The notes under the pieces: model-generated
Told to the model about the DNA's origin: nothing
Seen by the model: the letters and a program-made list of their open reading frames with translations, nothing else
Database searches by the model: none
In this document: positions 1-6,136 of the stretch, one piece after another
Numbering within the stretch: the first letter of the stretch is position 1
Layout of the letters: every line of letters begins with the position of its first letter
Made by a program: the position numbers and the translations under genes
Origin: Deinococcus rhizophilus
Lineage (GTDB): Bacteria; Deinococcota; Deinococci; Deinococcales; Deinococcaceae
Direction: 5' to 3'
Assembly (NCBI RefSeq): GCF_030271215.1
Contig: NZ_JASNGB010000091.1
Span: 1 to 6,458 of the forward strand
Length of the DNA: 6,458 nucleotides

Positions 1-1233
1 GCCGGGGGAGAGGCGGGCGCCGGGGCGGGCGAGCCGCGCAGGGCGTGGGCGTAGGCCTCGAGCAGCCGGGGGGCCTGGTGGTCCCAGGCGAGGGCGCGGC
101 GCATCCGCTCCTGACCCACCCGCCCCATCTCGGCGCGGCGGGCGGGATCGGCCAGCAGGGTCAGCAGGTGAGTCACGAACTCCTCCTCGTTCCGGGCGGG
201 CGTAGACGGCAGCCTCCCCGGCGGAAGCGCGGCCCTCGCGCAGGTCGAACTGCACGGTGGCCTTGCCCAGCGCCATGTACTCCAGCACCTTGTTCATGGT
301 GCAGACGTCGCTGTAGGGCGTCCTGGGATCGGGCGCCACACACAGGTCGCACTCACTCAAACGTTCGATCAGCTCCTGCTGGTCGGTCAGCATCCCGGTG
401 AACTCCACGTAGGGGTCCAGCCCCAGTGCCCAGCAGCCCGCCCGCAGCGCTCCCTCGCTGGGGCCGCCGCCGATGATCATGAAGCGGATGTCGGTGCGGC
501 CCCGCGCCACCACCCGCCCCATGATGCCCAGCAGGTGGTCGAGGCCGTCTTGCGACCCCAGCACCCCCACGTAGCCCACCAGGTAGCGGGCGCCCGCGCG
601 GTAGCGTTCACCGCCGGGCGTGGGCGCGAACTGGTCCAGGCGCGGGCCGCTGCGGACCACGAACACGTCCTCCGGCCGCTTGCGCCCGCGCCGCAACGCC
701 AGGCCCCGCACCGACTCGTTGGTGGCGATCACCACGTCCGAGAGCGCGTAGGTCAGGCGCTCGGCCAGCCGCACCGCGTGGTAGGGAAGGTCGCGGCGCC
801 CGAACTTGGCCTCGTACATCTCGGGGGTGGCGTCGTGCTGGTCGAAGATCAGCCGGGCGCCGCAGAGCAGCTTGAAGGGCAGCGCCACCAGAAAGAGCAG
901 GTCGGGCGGGTTGCAGACGTGCACGACGTCGAAGCCGCGCTCCCGGCGCACCCGCCACGCCAGCCGCGTCTCGTGGCGCAGCGCGGCGAGGTACTCGCGC
1001 ACGAAGGTCAGGCGGCCTTCCCCCTCGGGCGGGAGGGGGTGGCGGTAGATGGCGACGCCGTCGCGCACCTCATAGGCCGCCTCGTGCCCCCGGCCCGCCG
1101 GACAGATCACCGAGACCTGATAGCCCGCTTGCTGGAGGGTGGTCGCCTCCATCCAGACCCGGCGGTCGACCGGCACCGGCAGATTTTCCACGACGATCAG
1201 CACCCGCTGACCGGGGGCGACAGGTGCGTTCAT
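1..1233 (-). pseudogene. Family-4-type glycosyltransferase, frameshifted near 195 and cut by the window edge
   Basis: Predicted cytoplasmic or membrane-associated glycosyltransferase of the GT-B fold, transferring a sugar from a nucleotide donor during polysaccharide assembly. The ATG at 1233-1231 opens a frame with a typical N-terminal domain: PVDRRVWMEATTL (21-33), DVVHVCNPPD (102-111) and FDQHDATPEMYEAKF (130-144). The C-terminal donor-binding half has YVGVLGSQDGLDHLL (221-235), CDLCVAPDP (295-303) and NKVLEYMALGK (314-324), where the Glu-containing motif of the family lies. After AAVYARP (341-347) the frame turns into low-complexity Arg/Pro/Gly sequence. The frame one base over, from about 191, reads NEEEFVTHLLTLLADPARR and then an Ala-Trp-Asp-His-Gln-Ala-Pro segment, the normal end of this family. 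So one extra base or two missing bases lie at about 189-201. Neither frame stops before the edge. The start overlaps the stop of the upstream lyase (ATGA) and has a strong GGAGGT at 1242-1237, implying translational coupling. The family is clear; the donor and acceptor are unknown. Pseudogene versus sequence error cannot be settled here. Confidence 0.8.
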
Positions 1234-1236
1234 AGA

Positions 1237-1242
1237 ACCTCC
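1237..1242 (-). promoter_or_regulatory. Shine-Dalgarno site of the glycosyltransferase
   Basis: On the minus strand the sequence reads GGAGGT, then TCT, then ATG. This perfect anti-16S match lies inside the last codons of the upstream lyase and fixes the glycosyltransferase start at 1233. Together with the 4-base ATGA overlap it points to coupled translation of the two genes. Confidence 0.7.
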
Positions 1243-2683
1243 AGGGTGGTGCGCAGGGTCAGCGGCAGGGGGGCCAGGACGCCCGCCCGCAGCGACGGGC
1301 TGGGCACCCTGACCCCATAGAGGGGCGAGTACCAGCCCAGCGGCGGGTCCTCCTCCCCCCGGCCCAGGTGCCCCCGCCCAAGGTGCGGGGTGCAGCGGGG
1401 GTCGAAGGTCAGGCGCAGGGCGCCGCCGGGCCACCCGGCCCGCCAGACGTGGGCCGATTCCTCGCGCAGTTCGCAGTGGGGGTGGAAGTGGAAGTGCAGA
1501 TTCGCCCCGTGCTCTCCCCCGCCCTCCAACACGTCGGTCAGGTCGAGCCTCCGCCCACGCAGCTCGAAGGTGCGGCGGTGCGTGACCCGGCCCGGCAGCC
1601 GCAGGTACCCGTCGTGCGAGGCGACCAGCCGCCCGCCGTCCGCGCGGGGCTCCCAGGCGTGGACCTGGGTGCGGGCTTTGTGGGACCACAGGAAGCCCCC
1701 CGCCTGCACCGACTGGTCCTGCCCGCCGAGTTCCAGCGTGTTGTGCGCGGCGGTCGAGCGGAAATGCCCCCGCCAGGCCGGGTCGACGAGGTAGAGGTAG
1801 GTGCCCGGATCGACCAGCACGGGCTGCCCCCCCACGCTCAGGGTGAAGGCGAGCGCGTCGGCGTGGCCGTGCCCGGCCAGCGAGAGGTAGCCCAGCGGCC
1901 CGGCGTCGGCCAGGACCAGCACCTCCTCCGGCGTGCCGCGCCGGTGGGCCAGCGAGTACAGCCCGGCGTCGGTGAAGGCGAAACTGCCCTCCTCCCGGCG
2001 GGGCGTCGGGGTGTGGTGCGGTGCCTCAGGCGGCACGAGCAGGTGGGCCATCAGCCGCCCCCCCTGCGGCCCCGGCACGGCGGCGCCCAGGAAGGTGCGC
2101 CCCACCCGCAGCAGCCAGTCCTCGCGCCGGGCAGAGCGGGCCTGAAGCTGCACGGCCAGGCCCTCGTCGCTGTCGCCGTAGCGCGGGCGGTTCCCCCCGG
2201 CGTCCAGCAGCAGGGCCAGCGCCTCGATCGCCGATCTGAGCCGTCCGTGGTACGCGTCCGGGAAGGGGTCCCCGTGCCCGGCCCCCAGCAGGGCGGGCAG
2301 CAGCAGCAGCTCGGTGGCGAACAGGTGGTAGTCGAAGCCCATCTCCCGGTTCACGCCGCTGTCGAAGAATTGCAGCGCCGCTTCCCGCTCCAGCGCGGTC
2401 CGGGCCTCCCGGCGCCAGCCTTCCGATTCCGGGAACAGCGGCAAGGTCACGCTCGCCACGTACTGCCCGGCGAGTTCGCCCAGCCGGTGGTTGTTCGCCG
2501 ACGAGCCCAGCGAGGCGTAGCGGGACAGGAAGGTCTGGTGCCCGTACACCGCCCCCCAGAAGGCGGACTCCGGCCCGAACACCTCCTCCCAGACGGAGTG
2601 ACCGCGCAGCAGGTGGAAGCACCATGCCCACGAGATCAGGCGCACGCCCAGTTCCAGCCCACTCGTCCAGTTCAGGCCGCGCA

Positions 2684-2690
2684 GGGGGGG
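2684..2690 (-). repeat. Seven-base G/C homopolymer at the lyase frame break
   Basis: Seven consecutive G on the plus strand (C7 in the mRNA) sit exactly where the lyase reading frame breaks. In the upstream frame the codons are AAC CCC CCC TGC GCG GCC TGA, so the protein ends three codons after the run. One additional C would give AAC CCC CCC CTG CGC and restore the conserved NPPLRGLNW sequence. The run is also phased as C-CCC-CCC, the layout of a -1 slippery heptamer. Confidence 0.85.
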
Positions 2691-2960
2691 TTGTACCCTA
2701 TCCAGTGGGTGATCTGGCGGGCGGCGGCGCGGGCGTAGCGGTCCTCGCCGGTCAGGGCGTAGGCCAGCGCGAGCACGGTGGTGTGGTGGTGGCGGCTCTT
2801 TTCCCAGATGTACTTGTAGTCCCCGACCAGTGCGGCGTCGCGGTAGTCCATGTCCGGTCCGAAGGCGCCGGGGTCGCTGCGCACGCCGGTCGAGCACAGC
2901 GGTCACCCCCCGGTATCCCCTGCATGACGGTTGCTCAGCCCTGCCGGGCCCGCACTTCTT

Positions 2961-2990
2961 CTGTCTCCTCCGGCGGCGGCCCAGTACATT
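2961..2990 (+). promoter_or_regulatory. Candidate sigma-70-type promoter of the rfbF operon
   Basis: A -10-like TACATT at 2985-2990 is preceded, after an 18-base spacer, by CTGTCT at 2961-2966, which matches three of six positions of TTGACA. It is the only AT-richer patch in the gap and would give a leader of about 50 bases before the ATG at 3049. The match is weak and comes from pattern reading only. Confidence 0.3.
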
Positions 2991-3036
2991 AGGGTCATGC
3001 CCATTCCCGGCTCCCGGCTCCGCCCTCCCGTCCCGT

Positions 3037-3042
3037 GAGGTG
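3037..3042 (+). promoter_or_regulatory. Shine-Dalgarno site of rfbF
   Basis: GAGGTG, six bases before the ATG at 3049, is a good match to the 16S rRNA 3' end. It decides the start: the open frame extends upstream to 2830, but that extension has no recognisable protein content and the family normally begins at MKAVIFAGG. Confidence 0.65.
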
Positions 3043-3048
3043 CTCCCT

Positions 3049-3819
3049 ATGAAGGCAGTCATATTCGCCGGAGGCTTAGGCACGCGCATCAGCGAGGAAA
3101 GCACCGTTCGCCCCAAACCGATGATCGAGATCGGCGGGCGGCCGATCCTGTGGCACATCATGAAGATCTACGCCGCCCACGGGATCACCGATTTCGTGGT
3201 GCTGTGCGGCTACAAGCAGTACATGATCAAGGAGTACTTCTCCAACTACTACCTGCACATGTCGGACGTGACCTTCGACCTGCGGACGAACACGACCAGC
3301 ATCCACTGTGCGCACGCCGAGCCCTGGTGCGTGACCCTGGTCGACACCGGCGAGGAGACCATGACGGGCGGGCGGCTCAAACGTGCCGCGCGGTATCTGG
3401 AGGGGGGCACCTTCTGCCTGACCTACGGGGACGGGGTGGGCAACGTGGACATTGGCGCGGCCATCGACCTGCACCGCCGCGACGGGCGGCTGGCGACCAT
3501 GACGGTGGTGCAGCCCCCCGGACGGTTCGGGGCGGTGGCGCTGGAGGAGGGCTACGGGGTGCGCAGTTTTCAGGAAAAGCCCAACGGGGACGGCGCCTGG
3601 ATCAACGGGGGCTTTTTCGTGCTGGAGCCGGGGGTGCTGGACTACATCGGGGGGGACGACACGACCTGGGAGGCCGAGCCGCTGCGCCACCTCGCGCGCG
3701 ACGGGCAGCTCTCGGCCTACCGCCACGGCGGCTTCTGGCAGCCGATGGACACCCTGCGCGACAAGCACGTGCTGGAGGAGATGTGGCGCGGGCACCAGGC
3801 CCCCTGGAAGGTGTGGTGA
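3049..3819 (+). CDS. rfbF: Glucose-1-phosphate cytidylyltransferase
   Basis: Soluble enzyme making CDP-glucose from CTP and alpha-D-glucose 1-phosphate (EC 2.7.7.33), the entry step to CDP-linked deoxy and branched sugars of O-antigens and other glycans. The 256 residues match the usual family length of about 257. The nucleotidyltransferase signature is at the N-terminus: [19 protein letters not shown] (7-25) with Lys23, then [16 protein letters not shown] (26-41). Further family motifs are [12 protein letters not shown] (53-64), the metal-binding TYGDGVG (125-131), [16 protein letters not shown] (176-191), WEAEPL (207-212) and [12 protein letters not shown] (228-239), which set RfbF apart from the thymidylyl (RmlA) and uridylyl (GalU) relatives. 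The ATG is supported by GAGGTG upstream and by the conserved N-terminus. It is the first gene of the plus-strand operon; the next start lies five bases after its stop. No defect is seen. The call is firm, though the final sugar cannot be told from this gene alone. Confidence 0.95.
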   Translation: MKAVIFAGGLGTRISEESTVRPKPMIEIGGRPILWHIMKIYAAHGITDFVVLCGYKQYMIKEYFSNYYLHMSDVTFDLRTNTTSIHCAHAEPWCVTLVDTGEETMTGGRLKRAARYLEGGTFCLTYGDGVGNVDIGAAIDLHRRDGRLATMTVVQPPGRFGAVALEEGYGVRSFQEKPNGDGAWINGGFFVLEPGVLDYIGGDDTTWEAEPLRHLARDGQLSAYRHGGFWQPMDTLRDKHVLEEMWRGHQAPWKVW

Positions 3820-3824
3820 GCCCC

Positions 3825-5060
3825 ATGCGCTACGACTACGCGGTCGTCGGCGGCGGCATCGTGGGGCTGGCGACCGCGCACGCGCTCTCGGAGCGGCATC
3901 CGGGGGCGGCCATCCTGCTGCTGGAAAAGGAGGACGGCCCCGCGCGGCACCAGACCGGGCGCAACTCCGGCGTGATCCATTCGGGCATCTACTACGCCCC
4001 CGGAAGCCTGAAGGCGAGGCTGTGCGCGGCGGGCGTGCGGTCCATGATTCAGTTTTGCCAGGAACACGGTGTCCGGTACGAGCAGTGCGGCAAGGTGATC
4101 GTGGCGACCGAGCCCGCTGAGCTGCCCCTGCTGGAGCGCCTGCACGGGCGCGGGCTTCAGAACGGCCTGAGGGTGCAGCGGCTCTCCGGCGAGGAGGTCC
4201 GCGAGTACGAACCCCACGTGCAGGCGCTGGCGGGGCTGCGGGTGCCCTCCACCGGGATCGTGAACTACCGCCACGTCAGCGCGGTGCTGACCATGCTGGC
4301 CCGCTCGCGCGGCACCGACGTGCGCTTCGGGACGCGGGTCACGCGCTTGCGGCCCACCGCGCAGGGCTACGACATCGGCACGACCGCCGGGGACTTCGCG
4401 GCGCGGGTGCTGGTGAACTGCGCGGGGCTGCACAGCGACCGGGTGGCGCGGCTGGCGGGCACCGATCCGCAGAGCCGCATCGTGCCCTTCCGGGGCGAGT
4501 ACTACGAGCTGCGGGAAGACCGGCGGCATCTGGTGCGCGGCCTGATCTACCCGGTGCCCAACCCCGACTTCCCCTTCCTGGGGGTGCATTTCACCCGCAT
4601 GATCGACGGCTCGGTCCACGCGGGGCCGAACGCGGTGCTGGCCTTGCGGCGCGAGGGCTACCGCAAGTCCGACGTGAACCTGCGCGACCTGCGCGAGGTG
4701 CTGGCCGACCCCGGCTTCCGGGCGCTGGCCCGGCGCCACCTGCGCGAGGGCGCTCAGGAGATGCTGCGGTCGTGGTCCAGGCCCCTGTTTGTCCGCAGCC
4801 TCCAGCGCCTGATTCCGGAGGTGCGGGCGGAGGACCTGGTGCCCTGCGCGGCCGGGGTGCGGGCGCAGGCCCTGACCCCCGACGGGCGGCTGGTGGACGA
4901 CTTTCTGCTGGTGGACGGCCCGAACGCCCTGCACGTCTGCAACGCCCCCTCCCCGGCGGCCACCTCCAGCCTGGAGATCGGGCGGGCCGTCGCCGCGCGG
5001 GTCCCGGCCGCGTCCCGGCCCGTCCTGATCGCCCCCCACCGTCAAGGAGTGTCCGCATGA
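3825..5060 (+). CDS. lhgO: L-2-hydroxyglutarate oxidase (FAD-dependent)
   Basis: FAD-dependent oxidoreductase of the DAO fold. Characterised members (E. coli LhgO/YgaF, human L2HGDH) oxidise L-2-hydroxyglutarate to 2-oxoglutarate, often at the membrane with electrons passed to the quinone pool. The 411-residue length is normal. The Rossmann motif VVGGGIVGLATAHAL (7-21) ends with the ribose-binding Glu34 in LLLEKE. The family signature HQTGRNSGVIHSGIYY is at 42-57, PFRGEYYEL at 221-229, PNPDFPFLGVHFT at 245-257, GPNAVLALRREGYR at 267-280, GVRAQ at 344-348, LVDDF at 356-360 and NAPSPAATSSLEIG at 373-386. All these hallmarks are present, so it looks like a working enzyme with the family substrate rather than a distant relative. 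It starts five bases after rfbF, using GGTGAG at 3815-3820, and its last bases overlap the next start (ATGA), so it belongs firmly to the sugar operon. Its role there is not established. A related 2-hydroxyacid or a sugar-derived substrate is possible. Confidence 0.9.
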   Translation: MRYDYAVVGGGIVGLATAHALSERHPGAAILLLEKEDGPARHQTGRNSGVIHSGIYYAPGSLKARLCAAGVRSMIQFCQEHGVRYEQCGKVIVATEPAELPLLERLHGRGLQNGLRVQRLSGEEVREYEPHVQALAGLRVPSTGIVNYRHVSAVLTMLARSRGTDVRFGTRVTRLRPTAQGYDIGTTAGDFAARVLVNCAGLHSDRVARLAGTDPQSRIVPFRGEYYELREDRRHLVRGLIYPVPNPDFPFLGVHFTRMIDGSVHAGPNAVLALRREGYRKSDVNLRDLREVLADPGFRALARRHLREGAQEMLRSWSRPLFVRSLQRLIPEVRAEDLVPCAAGVRAQALTPDGRLVDDFLLVDGPNALHVCNAPSPAATSSLEIGRAVAARVPAASRPVLIAPHRQGVSA

Positions 5061-6136
5061 AGGTTCTGATGACCGGCACCGAGGGCTACCTGGGCTCCAT
5101 CGTCGCCCCCGCTGCCCTGCGAGCGGGCCTGGAGGTCATGGCCGTCGATACCGGCTACTTCCGGGGCGGCTGGCTGTACCACGGCACCGACCGCACCGCG
5201 CCGACCGGGTTCAAGGACATCCGGCAGATGACGCCGGACGACTTCGCGGGGGTGGACGCCGTCGTTCACCTCGCGGAGCTGTCCAACGATCCGCTGGGGC
5301 AACTGCTGCCCACCATCACCTACGAGATCAACCACAAAGGCTCGGTGCGGCTGGCGCGGCTTGCCAGGGAGGCGGGGGTGCGGCGCTTCGTGTACATGTC
5401 CTCATGCAGCGTGTACGGGGTGGCCTCGGCGGACCACGTGGACGAGACCTCGCCGGTCAACCCGCAGACCGCCTACGCGGAGTGCAAGGTGCTCGTCGAG
5501 CGCGACCTGCGGGCGATGGCGGACGACTCGTTCTCGCCCACCTTCCTGCGCAACGCGACCGCTTTCGGGGCGTCCCCCCGGATGCGCTTCGACATCGTGC
5601 TGAACAACCTCGCGGGGCTGGCCTGGACCACCGGGGAGATCCGCATGACCTCCGACGGCACCCCCTGGCGCCCGCTGGTGCATGCCAACGACATCGCGCG
5701 GGCGATCCTCTGCACGCTGGAGGCCCCCCAGGAGGCCATCCACAACCAGACCTTCAACGTGGGCAGCACCGAGCAGAACTACCGGGTACGCGACATCGCG
5801 GAGGTCGTGGCGGCGGCCTTTCCGGGCTGCGGGCTGAGCTTCGGGGACAGCGGCGGGGACAACCGCAGCTACCGGGTGTCCTTCGAGAAGATCGCCCAGG
5901 AGCTGCCCGGCTTCCGCTGCGAGTGGGACGCGGCGCGGGGAGCGGCGCAGCTCGCGGCCCTGTTCGCCCGCATCGGGCTGACGCGCGAGGAGTTCGAGTC
6001 GCGCGGCTACACCCGGCTCAAGCAACTGGAGTACCTGCTCGCCACCGGGCAGATCGACCACGACTTCTTCTGGACCGACCCCTTCGCCGCGCCCGCGCCG
6101 CAGGGTCAGGTCGCCCGCGAGGGGAGCCTGACATGA
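5057..6136 (+). CDS. Extended-SDR NAD-dependent sugar-nucleotide epimerase/dehydratase
   Basis: Soluble Rossmann-fold enzyme of the extended short-chain dehydrogenase family that would act on a nucleotide sugar, here probably a CDP-sugar because of the neighbouring rfbF. The 359 residues show the NAD-binding GTEGYLG (7-13), Asp31 after the second strand (AVDTGYFRGGW), Asp67-Ala68 with HLAELSNDP (71-79), Ser115/Ser116 in YMSSCSVYG (113-121) and the catalytic pair Tyr140-xxx-Lys144 (YAECK). The substrate half includes FLRNATAFGASPRMRFDIV (163-181), RPLVHANDIARA (205-216) and FNVGSTEQNYRVRDIAE (233-249). It lacks the TGHTGFKGSW-type start of CDP-glucose 4,6-dehydratase (RfbG), so it is better called a generic epimerase/reductase. 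The start has AAGGAG (5044-5049) seven bases upstream and overlaps the lhgO stop; its own stop overlaps the next gene in the same way. The C-terminal end (about 343-359, Ala/Pro-rich) looks like a flexible tail. Family firm; exact reaction and substrate unknown. Confidence 0.88.
   Translation: MKVLMTGTEGYLGSIVAPAALRAGLEVMAVDTGYFRGGWLYHGTDRTAPTGFKDIRQMTPDDFAGVDAVVHLAELSNDPLGQLLPTITYEINHKGSVRLARLAREAGVRRFVYMSSCSVYGVASADHVDETSPVNPQTAYAECKVLVERDLRAMADDSFSPTFLRNATAFGASPRMRFDIVLNNLAGLAWTTGEIRMTSDGTPWRPLVHANDIARAILCTLEAPQEAIHNQTFNVGSTEQNYRVRDIAEVVAAAFPGCGLSFGDSGGDNRSYRVSFEKIAQELPGFRCEWDAARGAAQLAALFARIGLTREEFESRGYTRLKQLEYLLATGQIDHDFFWTDPFAAPAPQGQVAREGSLT

Larger units (their letters stand above)
1230..2884 (-). 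pseudogene. Heparinase II/III-type polysaccharide lyase, 5'-truncated and frameshifted at a C7 run
   Basis: Remnant or variable copy of a heparinase II/III / alginate-lyase-like protein, a family that cleaves uronic-acid polysaccharides by beta-elimination and is common in exopolysaccharide loci. A first frame (GTG 2884 to TGA 2672, 70 residues) holds the start of the helical toroid domain: [22 protein letters not shown] (13-34, given here by its ends) and WIGYNPP (61-67). The rest lies in the -1 frame from 2684 to the stop at 1230 (484 residues). It continues as LRGLNWTSGLELGVRLISW, SSANNHRLGE and MGFDYHLFATELLLLP, then the C-terminal beta domain with GHGHADALAF, VLVDPGTYLY and STAAHNTLELGGQDQ. 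Joined, this gives 551 residues. The usual N-terminal segment before DYRD is absent: an in-frame TGA lies at 2905-2903, the GTG at 2884 has no Shine-Dalgarno, and the divergent rfbF starts only about 165 bases away. The family call is firm. Whether it is a dead gene, a slippage-regulated gene or a sequence error is open. Confidence 0.78.
2906..3048. promoter_or_regulatory. Divergent intergenic region between the lyase remnant and rfbF
   Basis: No convincing coding sequence. It is GC-rich with one AT-richer patch around 2985-2992. It must carry the promoter of the rfbF operon, and would carry that of the lyase operon if that operon still has one. It contains a tandem CCCGGCT pair (3006-3012 and 3013-3019) and a short palindrome CGGGCCCG (2945-2952), neither with a known role. 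No operator or terminator is recognised. Confidence 0.5.

Noticed and set aside
535..1320. Long plus-strand open frame of 261 codons across the glycosyltransferase
   Set aside because: Composition is His/Gln/Arg/Val-rich without motifs, and it lies antisense to a clear glycosyltransferase. High GC leaves few stops in such shadow frames.
1368..2738. Plus-strand open frame of 456 codons opposite the lyase
   Set aside because: No recognisable domain; the opposite strand carries clear heparinase motifs. Treated as a GC shadow.
2903..2998. Small minus-strand frame ATG 2998 to TGA 2903 (31 codons), in frame with the lyase remnant
   Set aside because: Begins [11 protein letters not shown] and resembles no lyase N-terminus; the ribosome site is weak. 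It could be a degraded leader but nothing supports a gene.
3006..3019. Tandem CCCGGCT pair upstream of rfbF as an operator
   Set aside because: Only two 7-base copies in GC-rich sequence, with no symmetry or known regulator; likely chance.
2685..3161. Minus-strand extension of the main lyase frame upstream of 2684
   Set aside because: Arg/Pro-rich, non-protein-like and antisense to the start of rfbF. The conserved toroid-domain sequence is in the other frame (2884-2684), so this part is not the real N-terminus.
3717..5045. Minus-strand open frame of 442 codons opposite lhgO
   Set aside because: His/Gln/Pro-rich shadow with no motifs; the plus strand encodes a full-length FAD oxidase.
5057..6136. 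SDR gene as CDP-glucose 4,6-dehydratase (rfbG)
   Set aside because: Tempting because rfbF is in the operon, but the N-terminal nucleotide motif (GTEGYLG) and the following sequence do not match the RfbG pattern.
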